This document shows, one piece after another, positions 9,992 through 18,624 of a stretch of DNA of 64,000 bases. Numbering within the stretch: position 1 is the stretch's first letter; each line of letters starts with the position of its first letter. Made by a program: the position numbers and the translations under genes. A model generated the notes under the pieces. The model made no database searches. It saw only the letters and a program-made list of their open reading frames with translations, and was not told the DNA's origin. Origin of the DNA: Frigoriglobus tundricola (GTDB lineage Bacteria; Planctomycetota; Planctomycetia; Gemmatales; Gemmataceae); contig NZ_CP053452.2 in NCBI RefSeq assembly GCF_013128195.2, forward strand, positions 5,580,001-5,644,000, given 5' to 3'.

Positions 9992-11339
9992 TCACGCGGC
10001 ACGAGCCGGGGCGTCGAAATACAGCACCTCTGAGTCGTCCGGCTCGGCCGGGGACGCCATCGGGATCACGTCCTCGGAGCCCCACGGCAGCTCCGTGTCC
10101 GGCGGGTCCGGGGCTTCGGGCAGGTCCGTTTCCAACAGAACCGCCGCCATGCGCTCCAGTTCGTCGCGGAGCGCGGCGAGTTCGGCCGGCAGCGCGTCGG
10201 ACACTTCGACCGCCAGCGCCAGCGGCACCTCATCGGCCCCGAGCGCTTCGCGGTCCAGGAGGGCCGCCTCGCGGCGGGCGAACTCGACCTCCAGTTGCTC
10301 GCGCTCGGTGTGCCACCGCAGCTCGTAGGCCACGATCTTCGATTGCCACGCCTCCAGGCGCAGCCGCAACTGCCACAGCTCGTAGGCGTCCTCGCGGCGG
10401 CGCGAATCGGCGCGGGCGAGCCGCTGCTCGCGGGCGTCGAGTTCCGCCTCCCGGAGCCGCATGGTGCGGGCCAGTTGCTCCATCTCCGCAACGGTCGCGT
10501 GCTCGGCCTCCTGCCACCTCGCGCGGACGGTGGCGAGCTGGACGAGCTGTTCCGTCAGCAGCAACCGGCGGTCGGCCAGGGTGGCCTTTTCGGCGGACAC
10601 GTTTTTGACCAGCGCTTGGACCGCGGACCGCTCCTGGGCCAGGCGCTCCTCGCGCTCGACCAGCTCGCTCGCCCAGCGGTCGAGGTCGCGGTCCGCGGCG
10701 CGGTCGAGTGCGACCGTCAGGTTCGACGGCGGGGCGGCCGCGGGAGCCGGCGGGTCGTTCGGCTCGGTGCGCAGTTCGGTGCGCCGCTGTTCCAGTTCGT
10801 CCACCAGTTGCCGGGCGTTCCGCGCCCGCACGTCGAGCCGCCGCGGCCTCTTCTCGGAGCGCGGCCACCTCGCGCTGGAGCGCGGCCCGGGCCGCGGCGT
10901 CCGTCTTGTCGCGCGTGGCGAGTTCGGCCGCGCGGGCGTCGAGCGCCTTGGCCTGTTCGGCGTGAAAGCGGGTCGCCTCTTCCCACTCGGCGGCGAGCCG
11001 CTTCTGCCGGGCCGCGAGGTCGGCCCAGGCGGTGCGCTGCCGGTCGCGGTCGGCGGCCGACGCGGTGTGAAACGCGGACTGGGCCGCGTCGAACCGGGCG
11101 GTCCGGGCGTCGAGGGCGGCGCGGTCCGCGTCGAGCTGCTCGCGGGCGGCGGCAACGCTGTGGTGCAACCGGGCGGCGACCCGGCCCGCGAGCTTCCGCG
11201 TGCGGACCCGCTCGCGCTCGGCGGCGCGGTGTGCGGCGCGGGCCTCGGCGAGGAGCCGCCGCGCCTCGGCCTCGTCGGCCGCGACCGCGCGCTCCCGCTC
11301 GGCCAACCGCCGCTCGCGCTCGTCGGTCGTGTGTGCCAT
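9992..11339 (-). CDS. Coiled-coil protein, frameshifted near 10,840
   Basis: Not recognised by family; a long Ala/Arg/Glu coiled-coil protein of about 448 residues. The N-terminal part from ATG 11339 (MAHTTDERERRLAERERAVA...) is open in one frame to about 10,840. The C-terminal part (RLDVRARNARQLVDELEQRR... to the stop at 9992) continues in another frame. Heptads run across the junction, so the two parts are one gene with a one-base-type shift at the run GAGGCCGCGGCGGCTCGAC. The tail is acidic with Asp/Pro/Glu. A sequencing error, a real mutation or, less likely, recoding could explain it. Confidence 0.75.
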
Positions 11340-11537
11340 GCCCGCACCCCCTGACGGAACAACCCGTACAGGTTATCGGCAAACGGCCGCCGAAATCTGT
11401 AGTGGACTCAAGTCGGGGTAAAGTGGGCAATTTGGGAGCCCGTGGGGAGCCGCACTTCGGCGCAGTTCCGGCCCGCGGCCCCTGGCGGCACTGGCGTGTC
11501 GCGCGTAGGAATCTCCCTGCCCGCCCTGGGGAGACGC

Positions 11538-12416
11538 ATGAGCGAACCGCTGTTGGTCGCGGACCACTTGACGAAGGACTACGGCACGTTCCGCGCGCTG
11601 GCCGACCTCACGCTGTCGGTCGCGGCGGGCGAGGTGGTCGGGCTGCTCGGCCCGAACGGGTCCGGGAAGTCCACCGCGCTGCGGCTGATGCTCGGGTTCC
11701 TGAAGCCCACGAGCGGCCGCGCCCGGATCGGCGGCTTCGACTGCTGGGCCGACAGCGTGGAAACCCGAAAACGGGTCGCGTACCTGCCGGGCGAGCTGCG
11801 CCTCTACGACACGATGACCGGCCGCCGCCTCGTCACGTTCCTGGGCCGGCTCCGCGGCGACGCGCCCGGTCCCGAGGTCGATGCGCTCGCCAAGAAACTG
11901 GACATCGACATCGACCGCCCGCTCACCCACATGTCCAGCGGCATGAAGCGGAAAGTGGCGCTGCTCGCGGTGCTGGTGCCGAAGGTGCCGCTCATCATTC
12001 TGGACGAGCCGACGAACACGCTGGACCCGACGATGCGGGACGAGCTCCTGGAGCAGCTCAAATCGGCCCGGGCCCGCGGCCAGGCGGTGCTGTTCTCCTC
12101 GCACGTGCTCCAGGAGGTCGAGACCGTGTGCGACCGCGTCGCGGTGCTGCGCCGCGGGGAACTGGTTCACGTGCAGGAGATGTCCGAGTTGCGCGAGGGG
12201 CGGTCCGTGAGCGCGCGGCTGACCGGCCCGCCGCCCGCCCACGGACCCGGCGGCGCCGAGCTCGCCCCGAACACGGTCTCGGCCGACGGGCGCTTGCAGA
12301 TGACGTTCCGCGGCCCGCTCCCGGTGCTGCTCGACTGGCTCGCCCGGCAGCCGCTCACGGACCTCGTGATCGAACCGCAGGGGCTGGCCCCGATCTACAA
12401 GAGGTTCCACGGATGA
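11538..12416 (+). CDS. ABC transporter ATP-binding protein
   Basis: Cytoplasmic ATPase of an ABC-2-type exporter. 292 residues from ATG 11538 (GGGGAGA upstream). Walker A is LLGPNGSGKSTAL (about residues 38-50), the signature is the variant MSSGMKRK, Walker B is PLIILDEPTNTLDP, and the switch His is in FSSHVLQEVE. A small C-terminal extension follows, as is common in YhaQ/CcmA-like ATPases. It is followed at 12742 by an ABC-2-like permease that is probably its partner; a 145-base palindromic element separates them. The transported substrate is unknown. Confidence 0.93.
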   Translation: MSEPLLVADHLTKDYGTFRALADLTLSVAAGEVVGLLGPNGSGKSTALRLMLGFLKPTSGRARIGGFDCWADSVETRKRVAYLPGELRLYDTMTGRRLVTFLGRLRGDAPGPEVDALAKKLDIDIDRPLTHMSSGMKRKVALLAVLVPKVPLIILDEPTNTLDPTMRDELLEQLKSARARGQAVLFSSHVLQEVETVCDRVAVLRRGELVHVQEMSELREGRSVSARLTGPPPAHGPGGAELAPNTVSADGRLQMTFRGPLPVLLDWLARQPLTDLVIEPQGLAPIYKRFHG

Positions 12417-12510
12417 GCGAACGACCGGTGAGAACTTCGCTCCAATTGCCGCGCGTTGTTCTCAGGAGTCGGCGCGTTGTTGAAAAGGGTCGGTGTGGCT
12501 TTGTTTTCCG

Positions 12511-12655
12511 CCCGAAGGGCTGGGACAGCATAGCTCCGGGCATCACCCGGGGTGGGACGAGAGTAATCTCCCGGGCTGAAGGCCTGGCACAGGCGGAGCT
12601 GTGCCAGGCCTTCAGCCCGGGAAACCCGCTGGCTATGCTGTCCCAGCCCTTCGGG
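12511..12655. repeat. Nested palindromic element between ABC ATPase and permease genes
   Basis: Outer arms 12511-12533 and 12633-12655 (CCCGAAGGGCTGGGACAGCA and complement) are perfect over 23 bases. Inside them a second perfect 22-bp hairpin (12570-12591 with 12600-12621, core GGGCTGAAGGCCTGGCACA) has an 8-base loop. The 325-base gap 12417-12741 holds this element and no convincing gene. An ORF that starts in the ATGA overlap with the ATPase stop and ends at the permease start reads straight through the element; its product looks non-native. Confidence 0.9.
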
Positions 12656-12741
12656 CTGAAGAACGCAGGCTGCGGACCAACGGCTGGAGAGAGATTTCAC
12701 CGCGGCAACCGGCTCGCGCCGGCCGTTCGCCGGAGGCGCCA

Positions 12742-13737
12742 ATGACGTTCATCCTCGTTCGCAAGCTGCTCCGCGACACGCGGCCGGCGCTCATCGCGGT
12801 CGGCCTGCTCCTGTTCGTGTTCGCGGCGTTCTGGGTGAAAATCACGCAGCGCGTGACCACCGAGATCGTGCCGATGGCGCGGCTCATCTCGCAGCCGTTC
12901 GGCAACGCGAAGGCGCTGGAGCAGGTCTTCGTCCGCGGGCCGAGCAAGGTGTCGCAGGCGGCGCTCGGCTGGGGCGAAATGAACTTCGACCGGCCGACCG
13001 ACTTCCTCGCCATCGGGATGCTGCACCCGGTGGTGCTGGTGATCAGCTTCGTGTGGGGCGTGGGGCGCGCGGCCGGGGCGGTCGCCGGCGAACTCGACCG
13101 CGGGACGATGGAGCTGCTGATGTCGCAGCCGGTGCCGCGGAGCCGGCTCGTCCTCGCGCACCTCGTCGTCGACGGCGTGGTGCTCCCGGTCCTCTGCCTG
13201 AGCTTCTTCGCGGGCACGCAGTTCGGGCTCTGGGCGGTGGGCGATTTCGTGCCCGACTACGCGCTCCTCGACGACCTGAAACAGGAGTCGCCGCTGGCGA
13301 AGGCCCTCATCGAGCGCGCCCCGCGCGACAGCACGCCGCTGGACGTCAGCGGGCGGGGCCAGCTCGCGGGCCTGGTGAACACGCTCGCCCTCATCTTCGC
13401 GATCAGCGGGATGACGCTCGCCCTCTCCGCCGCCGGCCGCAACCGGTGGCGCGTGGTCGGGTACGCGGTGCTCGTGGTGGTGGCGATGTTCGTGGCGAAC
13501 ACGGTCGGCCAGTTGTGGGAGCCGGTCGCGTGCGTGCGCCCGCTCACGTTCTTCTTCTACTACCAGCCGCAGCGGGCCATGCTCGACGGGGTGTGGGCGG
13601 TCGATCTGAACAAAGCGTGGAACCTCGGCGGGCCGGTCCTCGTGCCCGCGGTCGGCGTGCTGTTCGGGGTCGGCGCGACCGGGTATGCGGTGGCACTGCG
13701 GATTTTTACCCGGCGCGACCTGCCCGCCCCGCTGTGA
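12742..13737 (+). CDS. ABC-2-type transporter permease
   Basis: Polytopic membrane subunit, 331 residues, from ATG 12742 with GGAGG 6 bases upstream. An N-terminal helix (ALIAVGLLLFVFAAFWVKI) is followed by a large extracytoplasmic loop, then a helix with VISFVWGVGRAAGAVAGELD and the conserved cytoplasmic segment RGTMELLMSQPVPRSRLV, a hallmark of ABC-2 permeases. Further helices follow, ending at GVLFGVGATGYAVALRIF. It probably pairs with the ATPase at 11538-12416. No substrate can be named. Confidence 0.85.
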   Translation: MTFILVRKLLRDTRPALIAVGLLLFVFAAFWVKITQRVTTEIVPMARLISQPFGNAKALEQVFVRGPSKVSQAALGWGEMNFDRPTDFLAIGMLHPVVLVISFVWGVGRAAGAVAGELDRGTMELLMSQPVPRSRLVLAHLVVDGVVLPVLCLSFFAGTQFGLWAVGDFVPDYALLDDLKQESPLAKALIERAPRDSTPLDVSGRGQLAGLVNTLALIFAISGMTLALSAAGRNRWRVVGYAVLVVVAMFVANTVGQLWEPVACVRPLTFFFYYQPQRAMLDGVWAVDLNKAWNLGGPVLVPAVGVLFGVGATGYAVALRIFTRRDLPAPL

Positions 13738-13901
13738 TCCGGGAAACGCAACGACGGGTGCCGAGCGGAACCGGCCGGGCGCGTGTGGCCGATCGGGTAA
13801 ACGCAACCGGACCGCGCATGGGGTGCGCGGCCCGGCGGGTGCGGAACAACTTACTGGCGGCGTTCACCGGTCGTGCGGTGCGCGCCGTCCGGTCGCGGAC
13901 C

Positions 13902-15239
13902 CTACCAGTCCCCGGAGATGGCCTGACCGTCACGCGGCATGAGGAGCCGGTTCCAGGTTTGCGGCGAGAGGCTGTCGGACACCGACCGCACGCTGCCGTC
14001 GGTCATCACCACGTTCATCGTCGTGTGCCCGGTCTGGGCCTTCCAGTTGTTGCAGCATTCGGCGCCGATCGGGCATTCCTCGACCGAGAGCGGGCGGGGC
14101 CGCACCTGGAACGGGAGCGTGTTCGGCATCCCGTTGGGGTAGTTCACCTGTTCGTCCCCGGAGCCCAGGTCCACGGTCGAGTTGGGCAGCGCCCACGTCA
14201 GCCCGAAGCTGTGGTAGTCCCAGGAGTTCAGCGCCAGCCGCCCCTTCTGATCGCACCACGAGTACCCCTCGCCGAGGAGGAGCGTGTTCGAGAGGCCGTC
14301 GGTGACGTTCAAGAACCCCTGCGCCGGGGACTGGTACCCGATGTTCGGGTCGTCGTTGGCGAGCGCGTGGTAGTTGGCCAGGTAGTTGGTGCTGCCCCAC
14401 GACCCGGTCGCGCTGGTCAGGTACACCCGTCCCAGTCCGGCGTCGGGGTACGACCCCACGCTCGGGTCCGACGGGCACTGGAGGAACGAGAACGTCACGT
14501 TGTTCGCACCGGGCATGAAGATGCCCCCGCGGTTGTCGATGTGGGTCGTGACCTGCCGCGTCAGGGTGACGTAGTGCCCGGTCGGTGGGACGTACGTGCC
14601 CCCGTTGTGCTGCCAGTGCCCGACCGCAGGGATGTACGTGCCCCCGTTGTGCTGCCAGTGCCCGACCGCGGGCACCCAAACCTCTTCCCAGTGCGTGTGG
14701 CCGTTGTACCCGAAGACCTCCCAGGTCCAGTGGCCCGGCACGTCAATGACCCAGGTGTCCGGCGGCCCGTCCCAGTGGCCCGGCACGTCGACGACCCAGG
14801 TGTCCGGCGGCCCGATCCAGTGGCCCGGCGAGTCCTGCACCCATTGCTGGTACGTTTGCGTCGTGGTGACGTCGTAGCCGTCCCAGTTCGATTTGGTCCG
14901 GTTGATGTCGGCCATGAGTTCCTCGTAGAACGGCCCCTGCTCGACGTAGGGGAGCAGGTGGTCGAACCAGGACCCCTTGATCGAGAGCGTGGTCGCCTGC
15001 GGGAACGAGTTCCAGTACGGCGGCATGGAGCCGTTCACCTCGTGGAAGTGGTGAAACGCCAGCCCGAGTTGCTTCATGTTGTTCGCGCACTTCGCGCGGG
15101 CGGCGGCCTCCCGCACTTTTTGGACGCCGGGCAGGAGCAGCGCGATGAGGATCGCGATAATTGAAATCACGACCAGCAGTTCGGTCAGTGTGAAGGCGCT
15201 CCGACGGTTCCGCCCGGGTGCGACCGGTACGTTCGACAT
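13902..15239 (-). CDS. DUF1559 prepilin-like protein (PulG-type N-terminus)
   Basis: Member of the large planctomycete DUF1559 family: type IV pilin-like secreted proteins of unknown role. 445 residues. The N-terminus has the prepilin peptidase site and hydrophobic spine ([20 protein letters not shown]), followed by the typical [17 protein letters not shown] and [18 protein letters not shown]. The C-terminal family motif [16 protein letters not shown] and the ending [20 protein letters not shown] are present. Odd feature: two blocks of tandem peptide repeats (residues about 139-171 and 191-222), rich in Gly, His and Trp. Flanked by unrelated genes. Confidence 0.95.
   Translation of the reverse strand: MSNVPVAPGRNRRSAFTLTELLVVISIIAILIALLLPGVQKVREAAARAKCANNMKQLGLAFHHFHEVNGSMPPYWNSFPQATTLSIKGSWFDHLLPYVEQGPFYEELMADINRTKSNWDGYDVTTTQTYQQWVQDSPGHWIGPPDTWVVDVPGHWDGPPDTWVIDVPGHWTWEVFGYNGHTHWEEVWVPAVGHWQHNGGTYIPAVGHWQHNGGTYVPPTGHYVTLTRQVTTHIDNRGGIFMPGANNVTFSFLQCPSDPSVGSYPDAGLGRVYLTSATGSWGSTNYLANYHALANDDPNIGYQSPAQGFLNVTDGLSNTLLLGEGYSWCDQKGRLALNSWDYHSFGLTWALPNSTVDLGSGDEQVNYPNGMPNTLPFQVRPRPLSVEECPIGAECCNNWKAQTGHTTMNVVMTDGSVRSVSDSLSPQTWNRLLMPRDGQAISGDW
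14574..14825 (-). repeat. Two tandem repeat blocks inside the DUF1559 gene
   Basis: Block 1 (14727-14825) encodes two 15-residue units of the form GHWxGPPDTWVxDVP plus a third GHW. Block 2 (14574-14669) encodes two 14-residue units [14 protein letters not shown] plus a partial third (PTGHY). In block 2 the two DNA copies are identical over about 37 bases, so the duplication is recent. The units share the GHW start, suggesting all derive from one GHW-containing motif. Confidence 0.9.
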
Positions 15240-15517
15240 CTGTTGTCACTCCGTGAAATTCGGGTACAGTCCGCTGCGCGCAGCGGCCGGTGTGCGGGCC
15301 GCGCGGGTGCCCGCTGGCCGCCGCGGCACGACGGCCGGGCGCACATCGGGCGCGAGGGGGAGTTGAGCGAGACGGGGTGCGAGCGAGCGAAGCGTAGTTC
15401 ACGGGGCGGCCGCGTGCAACCGTTTTCGTGAATGTTCTGCGCCCGGCCGCGCAATCGCCGCGAAGGCGAGCTAGACTTACGCGCCCATCGCAGAAGACTC
15501 GCCTCGAGGACCCGATC

Positions 15518-16923
15518 ATGCCCGCTCCCGCGACCGCGGACGAGTTGCTAACCGTCGTTGAAAAGAGCCGTCTCGTGAGCGCCGCGGTGCTGGGGACCTA
15601 CCGCACCCGCGCGGCCGCCGAGCCGCTCCCGCCGAACCGGGTCGCCGACCGGATGGTCGAGGACGGGGTCCTCACCCCGTTCCAGGCGGCGCTCCTCATG
15701 GAGGGCAAATCGCGGCCCTTTTTCGTCGGCCCTTATAAGGTGTTGTCGCGGATCGGGAGCGGGAGCTCGGGCGTGGTGTACCTGTGCGAGCACGTGGGGA
15801 TGCGGCGCAAGGTCGCGGTGAAGGTCCTCCAGGGGCGCCGGGCGAAGGACGAGGTCGCCCTCCAGCGGTTCCTCCGCGAGGCGCGGGCGGCGGCGGCGCT
15901 GAACCACCCCAACGTGGTTCACGCCCTCGACCTGGGGCTGGAGAACGACATCCACTACCTGAGCATGGAGTACGTCGACGGGTCGAGCCTCATGAAGCTC
16001 GTCCGCGACGAGGGGCCGCTCGCCCCCCGGCGCCTGGCCGATTACCTGCGCCAGGCGGCGGCCGGGCTCGCCCACGCCCACGCGGCCGGGCTGATCCACC
16101 GCGACGTGACGCCGAGCAACATCATGGTCGGGCGCGACGGGGTGGTCAAACTCCTGGACCTGGGCCTGGCCCGGTTCACCGAGTGCGACGAGAACCTCAC
16201 GCAGGGCGCGCCGCTCGGGGTGCTCGGCTACATCGCCCCCGAGCAGGAGCGGGGCGACGATTCCGTGGACGCCCGGTCGGACATCTTTTCGCTCGGCGCG
16301 ACGATCTACTTCGGCATGACCGGGCGGGCCCCGAACCCGCGCCGCGGGGTGAGCGACACCCCCGCGCCGAAGGCGCGGGCGAGCGCGAGCGACGGGTTCG
16401 AGCCGCTCCTCGAGATCGTCGAGCGGATGATGGCGCCCCGGCCCGACGACCGGTTCCAGACGGCCTACGAGGTGGCCGAGGCGGTCACGCGGTTCCTGGA
16501 ACCGCCGGACGCGGTTTCGGCGCACGCCTCCGTCGCGGCCGCCGAAACAGCGGTCCCCGAAGCCGAGAGCACCGATTTCGTACTGGGACCGGCGCACGAC
16601 GCCGCGGCGGAGGCGTGCGCCGAAACCGCGGACGCCAACTTCGCGTTTACGGAGGTTCATGAGCCGGTGAAACCCGTCCGGCGGCAACCGGCGGCCCCCG
16701 GGAGGAGGCCCCGGTCGCGCGGCCCGACCCGCGGCCGCAACCCGTCCGCGCGCCCGCACCGGCGAGCGAGAACTGGTTCGTCCGGTTCCGCCTGCCGCTC
16801 GTGCTGGCGGTCGCGGTCGTCATCGGCTTCGGCGCCGGCCTGCTGCTTCGAACCAAAGGGCCGACCGCCGCGGACGTGGTCCCCAAGGCCCCGCCGCGCT
16901 CCGTGAGCCCGAACTCGCCCTGA
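15518..16923 (+). CDS. Membrane-anchored Ser/Thr protein kinase, frameshifted before the anchor
   Basis: Protein kinase with a planctomycete-type N-terminal helical segment (about residues 1-70). Kinase landmarks are IGSGSSGVVY (glycine loop), VAVKVLQG (Lys), HRDVTPSNIM (catalytic loop), LLDLGLARF (DLG instead of DFG) and GYIAPEQ. ATG 15518 has GAGGA upstream. As sequenced, the frame shifts near 16,700 and ends at 16906 in an Arg/Pro/Ser tail. In the neighbouring frame a clear anchor LPLVLAVAVVIGFGAGLLL follows, ending at 16923. I therefore infer one indel in the CCCCCGGG region at about 16,698; the true protein has a C-terminal membrane helix. Confidence 0.85.
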
Positions 16924-17039
16924 GTTCGGTGCGCGGGCCGTGCCGCGGTCGCGTACCGCTGCGGCTCGCGTGTTCGGGTTGACCACCCGGAACCGCCCCG
17001 TCATGATCTCACGGCTTCTCGCCGCAAGGAGGCGCCGCC

Positions 17040-18545
17040 GTGAAGATGCTCTCGTTCCCCCGTTCGGCCGCCGACCGGTTCCGGGCGGCGCACGCCGCCG
17101 ACCCGCGGCGCCTGCGGCTCGCGTTTTTCGCCCTGCTGGCCGTGATCGTCGTGCTGATGAGCGTGAAGTACGCGGCCAAGATCAGCAAACCGGGCGACAG
17201 CGGTCAGCAGAGCCGGTCCGCGTTCCTCCGCTGGCGGGAGCTGATCAACGGCGTGTTCCGCGGCGAAAACATCTACGTCGGCGTGAACGAGTACCCGAAC
17301 CCGCCGATCATGGCGGTGCTGCTGCGGCCGTTCGCGGCGCTGCCGCCGGTGGCGGGCGCGCTCGCGTGGTTCTACGCGAAGGTGCTCCTCGCGGTGCTGG
17401 CCGCGGTGTGGGTGTTCCGGCTGGTGGGCGCGAGGAGACCTCCCCCCCCGGCCCCCCTCCCTGAAGGGAAGGGGGGGAACGACCTGCGGAACTCAGATCC
17501 GTTCGCGGAGTCGGAGGAGGCCTCCCGCTTCGGCGCCCCCTTCCCTTCAGGGAGGGGGGCCGGGGGGGGAGGTCTCCGCCTCGACCTCGCGAAGGCCGCG
17601 GCGATCGTTCTGTGCCTGCCGCCGCTGCTCGGCGACCTGTCGCACAACAACGTCAACATCTTCATCCTGTTCCTAGTGGTCGGCTGCCTCGAAGCGTTCC
17701 GGCGCCGGCTCGACACGCTCGCCGGGCTGACGCTCGCGCTCGCGGTCGCGTGCAAGGTGACGCCGCTGCTGTTCGTCGCGTATTTCGCGTGGAAGCGGTG
17801 CTGGCGCGTGCTGGGGGCGACGCTCGTGGGGCTCGCGCTGTGGCTCGCGGTCGTGCCCGGCCTCACCTTCGGCTGGGACCGCACCCGCGACCTCATGGCC
17901 GGGTGGTACGCGCTCATGGTGGAGCGCCCGCTCCTGAAGGGCGAGGTCACCACCGAGCACCCGAACCAGGCCGTCACGGGGTTCGTGTACCGGCTGTTCA
18001 CGCACAGCCCGTCCTACATCGTGTACCCCGACAACATCCCCACGCCGGCGGAGTACCACAACCTCATCGACATCGGCCGCCCGGCCGCGTGGGCGATCGT
18101 GAAAGCGCTCACCGCGGCGTTCGCACTCGCGGTGGTGGTTCTGTGCCGGTGGCCGGTGCGCCGGCCGACCGATGCGCGCCAGGGGTGGGTGTTCGCCGCC
18201 GAGTGCGGGTTCATCTGCCTCGGCATGTTGCTGTTCAGCGAGCGGACGTGGAAGCACCACGCGGTGGTGCTGCTCCTGCCCCTGGCGGTACTGACGTACG
18301 CGGTCGCGGTGGTGGAGCTCCCGCGGCGGGTGCGGAGATTCGCCCTCGGGGCGCTGGTCGCGTCGTTCTTGCTGACGGCCGTGCCGGGCCTGTTCGCCGG
18401 CCGGGCGGCGGACCTGGCGATGGTGTACGGCACGCACACGCTCGCGTTCGCCCTCCAGACCGTGGCGGTGGGCTTGCTCCTCGCGTGCCGGTCGGGCGGG
18501 GTGGGCGGAATATTCGAGCCGGGTCGCGAGCCGAATCTCAGATGA
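17040..18545 (+). CDS. Polytopic glycosyltransferase, GT87/DUF2029-like, with in-frame repeat-encoded insert
   Basis: Membrane glycosyltransferase of the GT87 (alpha-mannosyltransferase-like, polyprenyl-phosphate sugar donor) type, 501 residues. GTG 17040 has AGGAGG 8 bases upstream. The first helix LAFFALLAVIVVLMSVKYAA is followed by the luminal segment GENIYVGVNEYPNPPIMAVL, then about nine helices and CLPPLLGDLSHNNVNIFIL. Residues about 132-179 are encoded entirely by a 144-bp palindromic element that adds 48 codons in frame (PPPPAPLPEGKGG... PSGRGAGGGG) between two membrane segments, so the insert probably lies in a loop. Confidence 0.85.
   Translation: MKMLSFPRSAADRFRAAHAADPRRLRLAFFALLAVIVVLMSVKYAAKISKPGDSGQQSRSAFLRWRELINGVFRGENIYVGVNEYPNPPIMAVLLRPFAALPPVAGALAWFYAKVLLAVLAAVWVFRLVGARRPPPPAPLPEGKGGNDLRNSDPFAESEEASRFGAPFPSGRGAGGGGLRLDLAKAAAIVLCLPPLLGDLSHNNVNIFILFLVVGCLEAFRRRLDTLAGLTLALAVACKVTPLLFVAYFAWKRCWRVLGATLVGLALWLAVVPGLTFGWDRTRDLMAGWYALMVERPLLKGEVTTEHPNQAVTGFVYRLFTHSPSYIVYPDNIPTPAEYHNLIDIGRPAAWAIVKALTAAFALAVVVLCRWPVRRPTDARQGWVFAAECGFICLGMLLFSERTWKHHAVVLLLPLAVLTYAVAVVELPRRVRRFALGALVASFLLTAVPGLFAGRAADLAMVYGTHTLAFALQTVAVGLLLACRSGGVGGIFEPGREPNLR
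17434..17577. repeat. In-frame palindromic element, copy A (inside GT87-like gene)
   Basis: 144 bp, exactly 48 codons. The outer arms are about 42-44 bp and perfectly or near-perfectly complementary, running inward from GGAGACCTCCCCCCCCGGCC on the left and its complement on the right; each arm carries the small hairpin TCCCTGAAGGGA. The centre is about 58 bp. The host frame continues on both sides, so the element is translated. Same family as copies at 18642, 22258, 38698 and 48793. Confidence 0.93.
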
Positions 18546-18624
18546 GAAGCGCAAACGCCTGCGGGGTTTGGGTATACTGAGCGGAGATAATGGCGCCCGT
18601 GCGCTCTTCGCTCTGAGACCCATA

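Noticed and set aside
12413-12745. 110-codon frame linking the ABC ATPase stop to the permease start
   Set aside because: It reads through a palindromic repeat and its product has no protein-like pattern. I mention it only as possible coupling, not as a gene.
14574-14825. Tandem repeats as a possible CRISPR array
   Set aside because: The units are in frame inside a coding sequence, contiguous without spacers, and differ from the direct-repeat/spacer layout.
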